A stretch of DNA of 64,000 bases, taken from the NCBI GenBank assembly GCA_963580285.1, contig OY757026.1, forward strand, positions 83,798,651 to 83,862,650. Reading direction: 5' to 3'. The stretch's first letter is position 1; the number at the start of each line of letters is the position of its first letter. Below the pieces are notes generated by a model. The model did not search any database. It saw only the letters and a program-made list of their open reading frames with translations, and was not told the origin of the DNA. Origin of the DNA: Lucinisca nassula. Its lineage: Eukaryota; Mollusca; Bivalvia; Lucinida; Lucinidae. A program made the position numbers and the translations under genes. Of this stretch, positions 23,122 through 34,700 are shown one piece after another.

Positions 23122-23381
23122 CGTCACGAAAACACGCCTATATAATTTTGACCCACTTCTGGGGTTTCCGGGGGTATACCTTATTTTTCTTATTTCTGCT
23201 CTAAAATATAGATTGTGGGTACTCGTTAGAACCGCCTCGACGACGCGGTTCTAACGAGTGCCCAAAATCTATATTTTGAGCAGAAATAAGAAAAATATCA
23301 CAATTTTTCATCATAAAATTTTCTTTTTTTTTCGGGGATGAATGTGTGGCAATGTATTTGTATAGGCGTGGTTGCGTAATG
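23122..23381 (+). mobile_element. Family A foldback MITE, complete
   Basis: CGTCACGAAAACACGCCTAT to TATAGGCGTGGTTGCGTAATG. The left CCCC half of the sub-hairpin is deleted (GACCCACTTCTGGGG). The core apex is CCGCCTCGACGACGCGG. Confidence 0.85.
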
Positions 23382-23509
23382 ATGTTTTATTTTTGATCAA
23401 CACATCCAGCGGGAAAGTTGTAGAGAAGCTCCACCAATTTTTCGTCGTAGAGACAGCTTTCAGAGTTGTGTAAGTTTGGGCCTTTTACATTTTTTTTATT
23501 TTTCTTTTA

Positions 23510-24857
23510 CGAGGACTGTTCAAATATGAATGCAAGTAGAACGTTTTCTCATGCACTAATGCGAAAATCACCTGGAAATAAATATCACAGCGTAGAAAAA
23601 CATTTTACCTATACATTGATACCAAACCTGTTAAAATCCGTCCACTTTAGCCATGTATATCGTTCGATAAACACTGTCTACTCTTGTATACAAATACAAA
23701 ACATGGTTGGAAGAAGGTCAGAGTACGCCGTTGAAATACGGTCCTATATCAAGAATCGTTGTATTCTTGGTATACGGTGCAAAGACATTTTTGATGAAAT
23801 ATGTTCGGTTTATGGGCATAATGAAATGTCTTTTCCGACAGTTTTTCGTTGGTGTAAGAAATTCAGCTGTGGACTAGGCTCAACAGAAGATGCACCGCAT
23901 GGTCGTCGGCCGAAAAGAGCAACATCTGCCAAGATGGTTGCTAGAGTGACAGAAACAGTTGCTACCGATGCACGATACACCACTAGGCAAATAGCTAGTA
24001 TGGTTGGCATCTCATTAGGAGCAGCTCATACAATTCTGAAACGGGATTTGAAAATGAGAAAGATCTGTGCTAGATGAATTCCCTATCTGTTGACAGATGA
24101 GCAGAAAAAGACACGCGTTCAGTGCGCCAAGAAAGTGCTAAAACAGTTTCCAAATTACTATGCACTGTCTTTCGCTAATGTCGTCACAGGTGACGAGACA
24201 TGAGTTCACTTTTTGGAGCCAAAACGAAAGATTGAGAACATAATATGGGCACTAAAGTATTGCAAAAGACCATGCATTGCAAAGCGGACCATGAGCGTCA
24301 AGAAGGTAATGTTTGCCATATTCTTTTCAAATCAGGGCTCTGTTATTCAGGTTGCTGTGCATAAAGGCAAATCTGTAAATGCGAAGTTTTACAAGAATAA
24401 AGTTCTTCGAAAATTGAAGAAATATTTCAAAGAACGAAGACCCGCAACTGGTTTGGCCAATGTCAGATTGCTACATGACAATGCGTCATAGCACAAGGCG
24501 TTCATTGTGCAAGACTATCTGAAGCAGGAAAAGTTTGTTGAACTCCCTCACCCCCCCCCCCCCCGTATTCCCCTGACCTTGCCCCGTGTGACTTGTTTTT
24601 GTTCCCGCGGCTGAAAAATACCTTTCTGGTCGAAAATCTGTACAACGCAAACACCTCGGTTCTGCAATATTCCAGTGCCTTCATAGTATACCTCGAAAAG
24701 ACTACCAAAATGCATTCAATGATTGGATCAGAAGACTGAAAGTTTGTATATCTGTTAAAGGGGAATACGTTGAGGGGACAAAATAAAATTTTTCATCGAA
24801 ATCTATCACGGAATCATTTTTATGTGCTTAGTTGCATTCATATTTGAACAGTCCTCG
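23510..24857 (+). mobile_element. Mariner copy 1 (TIR to TIR)
   Basis: CGAGGACTGTTCAAATATGA at the left and the exact complement ending TTTGAACAGTCCTCG at the right, each flanked by TA (23508-23509 and 24858-24859), the Tc1/mariner target duplication. Length 1,348 bp, normal for mariner. Confidence 0.9.
23703..24786 (+). pseudogene. Mariner DD34D transposase, inactivated
   Basis: A transposase that would cut and paste the element via its TIRs. The N-terminus starts MVGRRSEYAVEIRSY and carries a helix-turn-helix region (TTRQIASMVGISLG, about residues 100-113). The catalytic core shows VTGDET, HDNAS and YSPDLAPCD, spaced as expected for DD34D once the C tract is discounted. In-frame stops replace Trp at 24075 and 24201 and Ser at 24489. 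A run of C at 24551-24564 puts the third catalytic block out of frame, and a further 1-base loss near 24615 shifts the tail (NDWIRRLKVC, ending at TAA 24784). The family is known; the lesions are seen directly. It cannot make a whole transposase. Confidence 0.9.
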
Positions 24858-24859
24858 TA

Positions 24860-25235
24860 TAAAACCGAAGTCCTATTCTGTCACTCATACGTTCGAAATA
24901 GAAAACACATGACTTACATATTTGAAGCGGTGTCTTATATATGGATAAATCCCGTGCAGCCAACGCAGCGTCAAACTGAATGTACGTTGCGCAAAGTATT
25001 AAAGTGTGGACAGTCAAAAACATGACATACGTGGTTTTAGTCGGCAAACAATTAGAACCTCAATACTTATCATACGCTTGTGATTAATGTTGCTGAAATA
25101 GTTAAACAACTACACCAGTCATTGCGACTTTCTTTCACCCTGGAATATGTACATTGTAAACATGCAGGGATATTGGAATAATCCAGTCAAGCACTGAACA
25201 GACAAAAAATCTTCGAACCACACCACGAAGGCGGG
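24860..25235. other. No gene recognised
   Basis: AT-rich sequence between the mariner and a family E copy. Short frames on both strands lack any supporting feature. Confidence 0.5.
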
Positions 25236-25675
25236 ACTTGTGGAAACGGATTTTTTTTCTTGCACACCAGACAAGGAAATCCGTGATTTTACCCTGGGAT
25301 AGAAATTTATGTTCTGACCCTGGTGTTCCGACCCAAAATCGAATATAATCGCGTATTTGATAAATGCACTGGTTGATTAAGACCTCGTTAAGGTTGGCTT
25401 CACAGCAACCTCACTAAACATTCCTGCAGTGTCAACACAATATGGCGGACGTTGGCAACCGAAGTGACTGCAGCATTAAAAATCCGCTTTAAAGAAATGA
25501 AAGGTATGCAAGAAAAAGAATCCAATATGGGTGTGAGGGGTGGATAGAAAAAATCCGTCCCTCGGGGTCACTGTCCGGCATCACTCGGCAAGCCTCGTGA
25601 TGCCGGACAGTGTCCCCCCGGGACGGATTTTTCCATCCACCCCTCACATCCATATAAGATTCTCATATTCTCTCA
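25236..25675 (-). repeat. Family E element, reverse
   Basis: TTGCACACCAGACAAGGAAA, GTTCCGACCCAAAATCGAAT, AATATGGCGGACGTTGGCAA, hairpin CACTGTCCGGCATCACTCGG / CCTCGTGATGCCGGACAGTG, then CATATAAGATTCTCATATT. This copy defines the far end (TTGCACACCAG) of the family better than 19690-20085 does. Confidence 0.8.
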
Positions 25676-25830
25676 AACTCGAAATCGCAGAAATCTCAAT
25701 CTGATTACAGCTCCGCTCATGTTACTTTGAGGCATGAAACTTTTTTGAGAAGTTGGCGGATCTACTCCTCTACAACTTTCTCGGTTGTGTTGATCAGAAA
25801 AATAATCGCTTCAAAACGCGGCAAAAATAT

Positions 25831-26070
25831 GAGATCCGCCAAGCGAATTTGTGTCTTCGAGCATTCCGTCATGACAAATTTTAACTGCGCATGCCCAGCC
25901 TTTCAGAGGGGCCAGGGATATGGCTTTCTGTCTGAAGGTTCCTCTTGATTCACTGCTTGTATGAGCGAGCAGCGAAGGTTCTGGCGAGACTGCGCGGATG
26001 CGCAGGCGCGCCTGAACCTTCGCTGCTCGCATAGGCGATAAGTACCAAAATCGCTTGACGGGGCCCATAT
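25831..26070 (+). mobile_element. Family C MITE
   Basis: GAGATCCGCCAAGCGAATTT to AAATCGCTTGACGGGGCCC. The inner hairpin is GAGCGAGCAGCGAAGGTTC / GAACCTTCGCTGCTCGC. The 119-residue reverse frame across it is repeated in the other C copies and is not a gene. Confidence 0.85.
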
Positions 26071-26751
26071 AAAAAATCGACTTTTTTAACATGCCCGAGC
26101 TAGGCACATCTTTTATACAACTTACATTAGAATAGCAAATCGGTGTACCCAGCACCTTTCCATATTCCAAGTAATGACACTTCTATAGTGCAAACATTTG
26201 TTACTTTTTTACTTATTTCGTAGCAAAACTCCACTGTAGCGTGCACAGAATTCTTGCTTTAAACAGAAGCATGTACTCTAGATAAAGTTTCAGAAGAAAG
26301 ATATGTCTAACCAACATCTTTTTGATCTTAGTGAGGTCAAGGTAATCAAAGTTAAAGTCCTTGCTATGCTGTCATGATAGCCTGAGTATCTCAGTGAGTT
26401 CAAGAGCAATGAAAAAAAAGAAGAAGGAAAAAAAAAAAAAAAAAAAACAATCAAAATTTGAACTATGTGCCGATGTTTGTATCAGCGAGATCTTAAAAAC
26501 TAAAATAGGTCGAGTCACAAAAAACTGATCAAGCTCTCTATATGTTGAAGTGATACATGTATATTATACCATATTTTGCCAGAATTCACCAATAGGTTCA
26601 GAAGATATAGTGCTGGCAGGGCCTCACTCTTGGCAAGTGTTGGCTCAGATTTAACAGTTTTATAGAGCATGTGTCCTTGAAATAAGGTTAAGGTCACCAA
26701 CATCTAATCGAAACTTTGTTAGGCTGCAGTAATGTATTGTACCAGACAGAA
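26071..26751. other. No gene recognised
   Basis: AT-rich, with an A run at 26427-26448. No exon-like frame or shared repeat found. Confidence 0.5.
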
Positions 26752-27770
26752 GCAAAGGCAATACTCAGGAATCGATACAAATAACTGACAGCAGCTCCCA
26801 TCAGAGACACCAAAGGGAAAGAAGCACAAATATTAAACAATTAGACCCTAATGGAAGCATCAATAGGACAGTTGCTTTCCCACAAAATGACAGATAGGCT
26901 ACTCAAAACAAAATAATATAAGCGATACACACACACAAAGACAAGCCATAACAAAAATAAACCACGACGGAAGAACCGCCTTCGAACGGTCAGTGAAACG
27001 AATTCCACTGAGGGGCTTGAATGGATTTTATGTGGCCACAATACTTGCCATTACTTCCGTCGCGATTTAGACAAATAATTTGTTCAGTCCGCATGAAGGC
27101 CTCCTAAATCATCGGTGAAATATCTCCGTGAACACAAATATCAAACAACCACATAGATAAAACAACGGAGAGGACTTGTCAGCAAGAAGCCACTGAATTG
27201 CTGGAGCAAACGAAAACCAACATTGAGATTCCGATGGGCCCGACCAGAGACAGAGCATCAGGCACCAACCAATATCACGTAAAATTATATTCGCTCTAAT
27301 TCTCAGTAAGCCTTCACCCTGAAACCGTCATAGAATCTGAGGCCTAACCCACCGGCGTGCAATTAAAGAAAGAGAGAAGCAAAGTTGTCAACCGTGTTTG
27401 CTGTAACTGCCATGAATGAGTCTGTCGTATAGCATTTACGTTGTACCCAATCTTTTTATATCGAAGTATGATTTTACGGAATATGGTGATGCAGTGATTG
27501 CAATTGTATATTTTTTCTGAATTTATATTCCAAGTCACCATAAAATTTGGGTTCCGATAGACCTTGTTGCAGAATAGATTTAAGTCCAACATTGAATTTT
27601 GAAATTAAATCAGAATGACGTCTTTAATATTTTGTAAAGGCTTTGCGTAGTTTATGATACCGATAACCTGAGAACAATATATTCGTAGGGATTGACAGAC
27701 TGTTCGGTCAAAATCCGATATTTTTGGGGAGATGTGATCTGAAAGCTTTCTCAAGTTCATCAAAATCTGA
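26752..27770 (-). mobile_element. PLE copy, 5'-truncated, RT C-terminus plus 3' region
   Basis: The 3' end is at about 26752 (AGAAGCAAAGGCAATACTCAG). The translated part lies at about 27340-27765 and is broken by frameshifts: recognisable pieces are IILRYKKIGYNV and FNCTPVG. A short insertion near 27525 (AACATTAATTCAGAAAA region on the complement) disrupts the usual YKFRKIYN stretch. First unit of a head-to-tail PLE cluster. Confidence 0.8.
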
Positions 27771-27775
27771 TCAAA

Positions 27776-28012
27776 ATAGAAGTGAAGGCAATGATCAGGA
27801 ATCGATACAATCAACCCACAGCTCCCATAAGAGACAACAGAGATGAAACAACGGTGGGGACTCGACAGCAAGAAACCACTGAAATGCTGGAGGAAAAGAA
27901 AACCAACAGTTAAGACTCCAATGGGGCCGACCAGGGATAGAGCATCAGGCACTAGTCAACATTACCTTGAATTAGATCTCAAGTCTTTGGTTTGTTTTTA
28001 TGATATATTGTA
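27776..28012 (-). mobile_element. PLE 3' fragment with internal deletion
   Basis: Joins the 3' terminus (GAAGTGAAGGCAATGATCAGG) directly to the GATGAAACAACGGTGGGGAC block, skipping about 300 bp present in other copies. It sits in tandem between two longer copies in the same orientation. Confidence 0.75.
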
Positions 28013-28018
28013 GAAAAG

Positions 28019-31000
28019 TAGAAGTAAAACAAAGATCAGGAATTGACACAATTAACTTACTCCACCCATAAACGACACCAACTGGAAAGAAATACAAACA
28101 TTAAGCGACCAGACCATAATGGAAACCTAAACAAAGGAAGGCCATAAGGACAGTTACTTTCCCACAAAATGGCCATATGGCCATCCAAAAATAAAAAGAC
28201 ACAAGTGATACACACAGTAAGTAACAAACAACAACATAAATAAATCGCCACAGAAGAGCCGCCTTGGAACGGTCAGTGGAAGATTTCCACTGGGGGCTTA
28301 AATCGATTTTACGTGGCCACAATCCTCGCCCTTACCCCCGTCGCGATTTAGACAAATAATTTGTTCAGTCCGCATGAAGGCCTCCTAACTCATCAGTGCA
28401 ACATCTCCGTGAACCCAAAATCAAAGAACCACAGAGGTGAGACAACGGTGAGGACTCGACAGCAAGAAACCACTGAAATGCTGGAGCAAAAGAAAACCAA
28501 CAGTTAGACTCCGATGAGCCCGACCAGAGACAGAGCATCAGGCACCAACCAACATTATCTCTCTAATTTTCAATAAGCCTTTACGTTGGAGCCGTCATAG
28601 AATCTGAGGCCTGACCCACCGGCGTGCAATTAAAGAGGGAAGCAAAGTTTCCAACCGTGATTGGGTTAACTACCATGCATGCAGTCTGTCGTATAATATC
28701 CATGTTGTACCCAATCTTTTTATATCGAAGAATGATTTTACGAAATTGGGTGCTGAAGTCATTGCGGTTATATATTTTTCTGAATTTATATGCTAAGTCA
28801 CCATAAAATTCGGGTTCCGATAGACCTTGTTGCAGAAGAGATTTAAGTCCAATATTGAATTTTGAAATTAAATCAGAATGGCGTCTATAAAATTTTGAAA
28901 AGGCTTTGCGTAGTTTATGGTACCGATAACCCTGACCAAGGAGTTTAACCGTTAATAATTTATTACGAGTGTTGAAGTCAGTTACATGACTACACACTCT
29001 AGCAAATCGAATTAATTGCGAAATATAAACGCCATAGGATGGCGCACGAGGAACATCACCATCCAAAAAAGGAAAATTCACAATCTCAAAATCAAAGTCA
29101 TCGCGTTTATCATAAATTTTGCACGAAACAAATCCATCTACAATAGATAGATGTAAATCCAAAAACGGGGCCTCGGTATCAGAAGAATTTGCTTTATTTA
29201 GCTGAAGTTCTAGGGGGTAAATCTGACTGATCAAACCATCAAAATAGGTATTATCAATATTTAATAAATCATCTAAATATCTAGAAGTAGAGCTAAAAGC
29301 TTCAATAATTTCAGATTGGTTATCAATGGAAAGCGACAAAATGAAGTCTCTTTCATAACAATACAAGAACAGATCAGCCACAAGGGGTGCGCAATTAGTA
29401 CCCATCGGAATACCCACAATTTGTCTAAATAACTTAGTACCGAATCTAATATAAATATTGTCAAGTAGAAAGGTGAGGGCATCACACACTTTCTGACATG
29501 ACCAAAGTGTATAATTCTTATGCTCTTTAGAAGTGAAAAATGCATTTCTGACATTACATGCAAGATAGAGAGAATCTTCTCTGTGAAAAGCCCATTCATT
29601 TAAATCATTAAGCTTTTCTTTTATAAGATTATGAGGAAGTGTAGTGTAAAGAGTGGAAAAATCGTAGGTAGACAGACTTGAAGCACGAAAATGTCTAGAT
29701 TTCAATTTATTTAAATATGTTCTATAAAAGGGTTAAAACCTCATTCGAATTTTTTATAGACCAAAACAGATTTCTTCCTGATCTTTCAAAGACTTTATCA
29801 CAATATTTAATTACATGCGTTTTAATAGCAGTAAGACAGGAAGTTAATAATTTAGAAAGTTCAGTGGTAGTGCAAGAGCTAGAATTTGCAATAAACCGTG
29901 CTTTGTAAGGTTTTTTTATGAAGTTTTGGTAACCAGTATAGCGTAGGAAGCTTGTCTTGGCCTTCGTTAACACACACAGCAAACTTGGTGGCTGAAAGAC
30001 AAACATGTTTATCTACTATAGCTCTCTCTTCAGCTAAAGGCTGAAGTTCATAGGCCTTAGTACCACCAAGCTCCTGCTTAAGCGTGTTAACATAGTGGAG
30101 CCGTCACACAACGACGACGTTGTTAGCGGCCTTGTCTGCAGGGGCCAAAACAAACTTCTTATGAAATTCTTGAATACCTAGTTTAAGATGACGTAAAGAC
30201 GTCTTGGGCTTAGGAGGTAATAAGTTAGTATTTTGAGAATAGAAAGAAATGCGTTTATTCACTAGTTTTAAAATGCTATGTTTCCAGTCCTTAAGGGCTT
30301 TATGCTCAACATACTCTCGCTTACACCATCGATTACCGAATTCATTCAAGGAAGCAGCGATTTCATCTCTACATTTACTGAAATCAATTTTAGAAGGAAA
30401 CCGATATTTCGGTCCTTTGGAAATTATATTCCTTATCCTAGAATCAGGAATAATTTTCAAATTGCCAGTAATTACATGACCAGCAGCAGGATAGCAATAC
30501 TTTGAGTTTTTACAATCACATGAATCAGGAGTATTAGTATCAATATCAAGATCTGAAACAAGTTTATTGAAATTAAAAATGATAGATCTAACAGGTTTGT
30601 TATATTTATAGCAAATTATAGGTGTTTCAGTATTTTGAAAATAAGCAGGAATGGAAGAAAGCACCGATCTCTCACGGAAGATACTGGGCAAATCTATAAA
30701 ATCCATACCCTTATTAATGAAGGATATTTTGAAGAAATGGCGTTTATGATTAATTTCAGAATCAATGTAAGGACGGAGAGTATGCTGAGTATAGCCTCTA
30801 GTTAAGATAGCCGCATCATATAACTGATGAGAACTATTGTAGAATTTATTCGCCTCGGTGTCCAGAAGACGTAAAACAGAAATGGGTAATGAACTTAAAA
30901 ATGAAAGCATAGAGTGGCGTCCATGATTTAATAATATAATTGACAGTCACTTCAGTCTAGTATTGTTTCGTTTAAACGCACGTGATTTACGTTTAAAGTT

Positions 31001-31142
31001 ACCATTTTTCCTGGTGCCGTGAGATCTAGTGTGAAAGTTTGATCCCGAGTCATCGCTTCATTCAGAAGGGGGAGGAGTGTGCAGACAAGCTATTAGTGAC
31101 CAAAAATATAAAGCTCAGACTACTACGTAAAGTTGTGAAAAA
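28019..31142 (-). mobile_element. PLE, most complete copy
   Basis: The 3' terminus is at 28019 (AGTAGAAGTAAAACAAAGATC), 3' untranslated region 28019-28580, coding region 28581-30910, and probably a 5' leader to about 31142, where another PLE 3' end begins. Head-to-tail abutment to other copies is typical of Penelope-like elements, which generate tandem pseudo-LTR arrangements. I assign it to that group from the RT motifs and this layout. No GIY-YIG endonuclease is visible at either end of the coding region, so the clade is uncertain. Confidence 0.75.
28581..30910 (-). pseudogene. PLE reverse transcriptase, three lesions
   Basis: Read 3' to 5' on the + strand. The first block (30910-30104, 268 residues) has a possible zinc-binding cluster CDCKNSKYCYPAAGH and a conserved KGPKYRFP motif, and ends APADKAANNVVVV. 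A TGA at about 30103 interrupts it. The middle block contains KARFIANSSSCTTTELSK; a 1-base change in an A run near 29920 and another near 29735 shift the frame. The last block (29705-28581, 374 residues) carries RT motif A STYDFSTLYTTLP (Asp15), motif B GIPMGTNCAPLVADLF (98-113) and motif C RYLDDLL (YLDD at 143-146), and ends FNCTPVGQASDSMTAPT. About 776 residues if intact. Catalytic aspartates are kept, so decay is recent. Confidence 0.85.
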
Positions 31143-31370
31143 TAGAAGTGGAGGCAATGATCCAGAATCGATACAATTAATCTAAAGCTAACATCAGAGA
31201 CACCAAAGGGAAAGCAACACCCAAACATGAAACAACAGACACTAATGGAAACATCAATAGCGGAAAGCCAAAAGGGTGTGTTGTTTCATGTTTGTGTTTC
31301 TTTCCCTTTGGTGTCTCTGATGGGAGCTGTGCCTGATCCTTGCCTCCACTTCTACTTCCAACTTCTTTGA
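31143..31370. repeat. Two PLE 3' ends fused tail to tail (hairpin)
   Basis: 31143-31275 reads as a reverse PLE 3' end (AATAGAAGTGGAGGCAATGAT, GAGACACCAAAGGGAAAGC, GAAAGCCAAAAGG), and 31276-31370 as a forward one (GTTTCTTTCCCTTTGGTGTC, CCTGATCCTTGCCTCCACTT). Together they form arms of about 95 bp. Confidence 0.75.
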
Positions 31371-31580
31371 GTTTTTTTTCCAAAATCTGGAAAATCAATT
31401 TTTGAGGAGAAATACTATGTTTATAACATGAGGCGGTTGAGATGGTCTCTCATGAGAAGTCAAATACAAAGAACGAATGGCTGAAACCCTTAACACACGC
31501 TCTTAAACGCAGGATTCGTCTCAATTTAATGATGTATTAATAACAACATTTCCATGTATATTGTATTTGTAAATTTACAG

Positions 31581-31703
31581 CAAGCGATATGCTATTTCAA
31601 AGATGGTTGTATGCTATTCCTGTTATCATACTGAGTGTCTCGTCAACTGTCAGAAGTTCACCTTTTAGCCAAAGTTCCAGCCTTGTCGACAAGCAGCAGC
31701 AAG
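31581..31703 (+). CDS. Exon 1 of the secreted-protein gene (signal peptide)
   Basis: ATG at 31589; donor CAAG|GTAAGTTC, a near-consensus site, leaves phase 1. An acceptor-like TTTGTAAATTTACAG ends at 31580, so a non-coding 5' exon may lie upstream. No TATA or start-site motif can be assigned. 31371-31580 holds what may be a decayed family F MITE tail (GGCTGAAACCC..). Confidence 0.7.
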
Positions 31704-34700
31704 GTAAGTTCATTGGGCGTTACACCACAAGATTTGTATACCAAAAGATGTGCTCCTTCCGGCGCCACAGTCTGAATCACGGAATTTTAGCAATCTCCGA
31801 AGTGTACCTCGAAGTTGCATGACATTACGTAAACACGCCTATACAAATACATTGCAAACTTTACCGCCGAAAAACAACGAGGATTTTAAGATGAAAAATT
31901 GTGATACTTTTCTTATTTATGCTCAAAATATAGATTGTGGGTACTCGGTAGAACCGCCTCATCTATATTTTAGAGCAGAAAAAAGGTTTACCCCTGCAAA
32001 CCCCAGTTTTTTTTCTGTATAGAAGTGGGGTTCAGTAGGGTCTAAATTATATAGGCGTGTTTCCGTGATGACCAAAACGATATCATGGCAGCACAGAAAT
32101 ACGCAACTACTGCCCTACCAAATGCCATCAGTTTCATTATAGTTGACCAGCTCGGTTATCCACTGGAAGCACTTGAACACGCCTGTGTTATGTTTTTAAC
32201 CGCCTTTCTCAATACACACACCCCTACGCCAACCCATACAGCCAAGACTGAGCAGACAAACTAAACGGGTATAGACCACACAGGATCTCGTCTTGGACAA
32301 TCAATTCCGTTCACAGAGGCAGCTTTATCAGAAGTAGCAAAACCCACCCCTTCCCCCCACACTTCCAAAGTCGTCTGTAAAATTTGTAATCTCGACCTTA
32401 AAATCAGTAAAGTTTGTGACCGATAACTGTCATGAGGCGGTTCTATCTAAATTTTGAGCAGAAATAAGAAAAATATCACAATTTTTCAAAATAATTTTTT
32501 TTTTTTCGCCGATAAAGTAGAAGTAAAACAAAGATCAGGAATCGATACAATTAACTTACTCCACCCATCTAGGCTGCAATGTAATTGTATAGGCGTATTT
32601 TCGTAATGTGGAAATAAGAGACTATGAAACATTTTCATCATGAATATGAGTGGTCAAGAGATAAATAAGATGCAATTTTAGCACACGGGTGTTATCATAA
32701 TGACAATCCATTCATATCCTAAGTTCAAAATAACAGATGGTCAAATCAGCTGTTATTTGAATGTATAAAATAAATTCTTCAAAATATTATTGCATAACTT
32801 AAACACACAAGTACAAATGGAATTGTACATTTTACCGCCGAAAACAAAATAAGATAAAAAAATGTGATCTTCTTCTTTTTTTTGCTCAAAATATTGACTG
32901 TGTGGTACATGTAAGAGCCACATTTTATAGTATACCTTTTAAATCACAGTTTAACTATAACTATAAAAGGGTCTGACGCTTATGAAAGGGCTGCTGACTC
33001 GGTTTACCCGTTGTCCATTTTGTTTACTGTCGTTACTCCATGTTTCCACTTCTTTCGCCAAGTGATATTGTGGGAAGAATTTTGGATCTGATTTTATCAG
33101 TTTCTGAACGTTTCTCTTTTTAATTTTGACGCGTATGACTCACAAAGAGGGTTAACGCGTCGTTAAACACGAACTCCTCATCATCATCACTGTCTACATA
33201 AAAGCGAGTATCAAGGTGTCAGAATTATATAGGCGTATTTTCGTGATGAATCCATGTACTTTAATTGTCCCGTTTTGAGCTCAGGACTGGGCCACTGAAA
33301 ATGTTGCTATATCGAATGGTATAAAGGAATATACATTTACTTCATCATAGTGTGGATTTTCAGGTCCTTTAGGATCACTTCTTGCATTATGAAAACATGC
33401 CTATACAAATACATTGTAAACTTTACCGCCGAAAAAAAACGGAAATTCAAAGATGAAAAATTGTGATAGTTTTCTTATTTCTGCTCAAAATATAGATTGT
33501 GGGTACTCGTTAGAACCGCCTCGATACCGCCTCATCGAGGTGGTTCTAACGAGTACCCACACTCTTTATTTTAAAGCAGAAGTAAGAAACATAAAGTATA
33601 CCCCTGTAAACCCCAGTGTTACTATATAAAAGTAGGGTTAAAGGGGGTCAAAATTATACAGGCATGTTTTCATGATGCCTTGCGGAATTTTGGAAATATC
33701 TAAGGGTCACTGTTTGACCTTACTAGTCCAGAGCAAAACTTGTCCACTCGACTTATTTTAGTTCTGTGCTGTCGTCCTTGCTTCCAAATGATGATGTGTG
33801 TGTGTGAATTCGGATTTAACGTCGCTTTCAACAATTTTTCAGTCATATCACGACGGTGTCTGGTTGCGACAGGGAGCTCAATGCTCCAAATGATGATACA
33901 TAAACCTTAATCGAAGCTGGGTTTAATGGAATGAATGGCAGTCGTTAAATGGGCTCTGCCCGTCATCATATTGTGGAATATATTTTCTAGTCCTTTGTGA
34001 TAATTGATGTTATTGCAATATTTCAGAATTATCTGAGGATCACTCACGATGGCTAATTGGCCGAAAAAAATTAGTCTGGCACAAAACTGACTACTCGACG
34101 TATTAGATTGTATTATCGTTCTTGAATCCAAACGATTACTAAATGACCATAATCAACTTTACCACAACTGGTATCAAGGGAATGTGAGGCGGCCCGCAAA
34201 AATCCCCTTGCCCCTCATCATTATATGTGTTAAATTTTCTATTCCTTCATTTTTATTGATTCTATTGTGGAATTTTGGACATATCTGAGGGTCGCTGATG
34301 AGGACTAACTGAAAAAAAAAAACTATCTACTGTAACAGTCGAACTTCGATGGCTCGAACACCGATGGCTCGTTTACCATGGCTAATTCGAACACGTTTTT
34401 GAGTCTCCCTAGGGAATTCACCTGCATAAGAAAACGTGTGGGATAATTAAGGACAATTTTGACTTTTTTTCTTGCAAATGTATGCTGTGTGTACTCATTA
34501 GAATCGCCTCAATGAGGCGATTCTAATGAATACACACAGCATACATTTATGTTACAGAACACCGAAAAGAAGTCCAAAAATACCCGTTATGTTTTCTGGA
34601 AGTATACAACAGTGGCTCGAAGTACCGCTGTCTCGAACAATGGTTCGAGCCGTCGAAGTTCGACTGTAGTCTGGCCCACCAAAAGGCCCTCTCGGCATAG

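Noticed and set aside
28360..28400. Possible hammerhead ribozyme in the PLE 3' region (CTGATGAGTTAG on the complement), since such elements can carry them
   Set aside because: CTGATGA is present in most copies, but the following GAAA and a proper stem II are not. The sequence reads GGACTGAACAAATT, which lacks one core A and has no stable stem II by eye. A covariance-model search would settle it.
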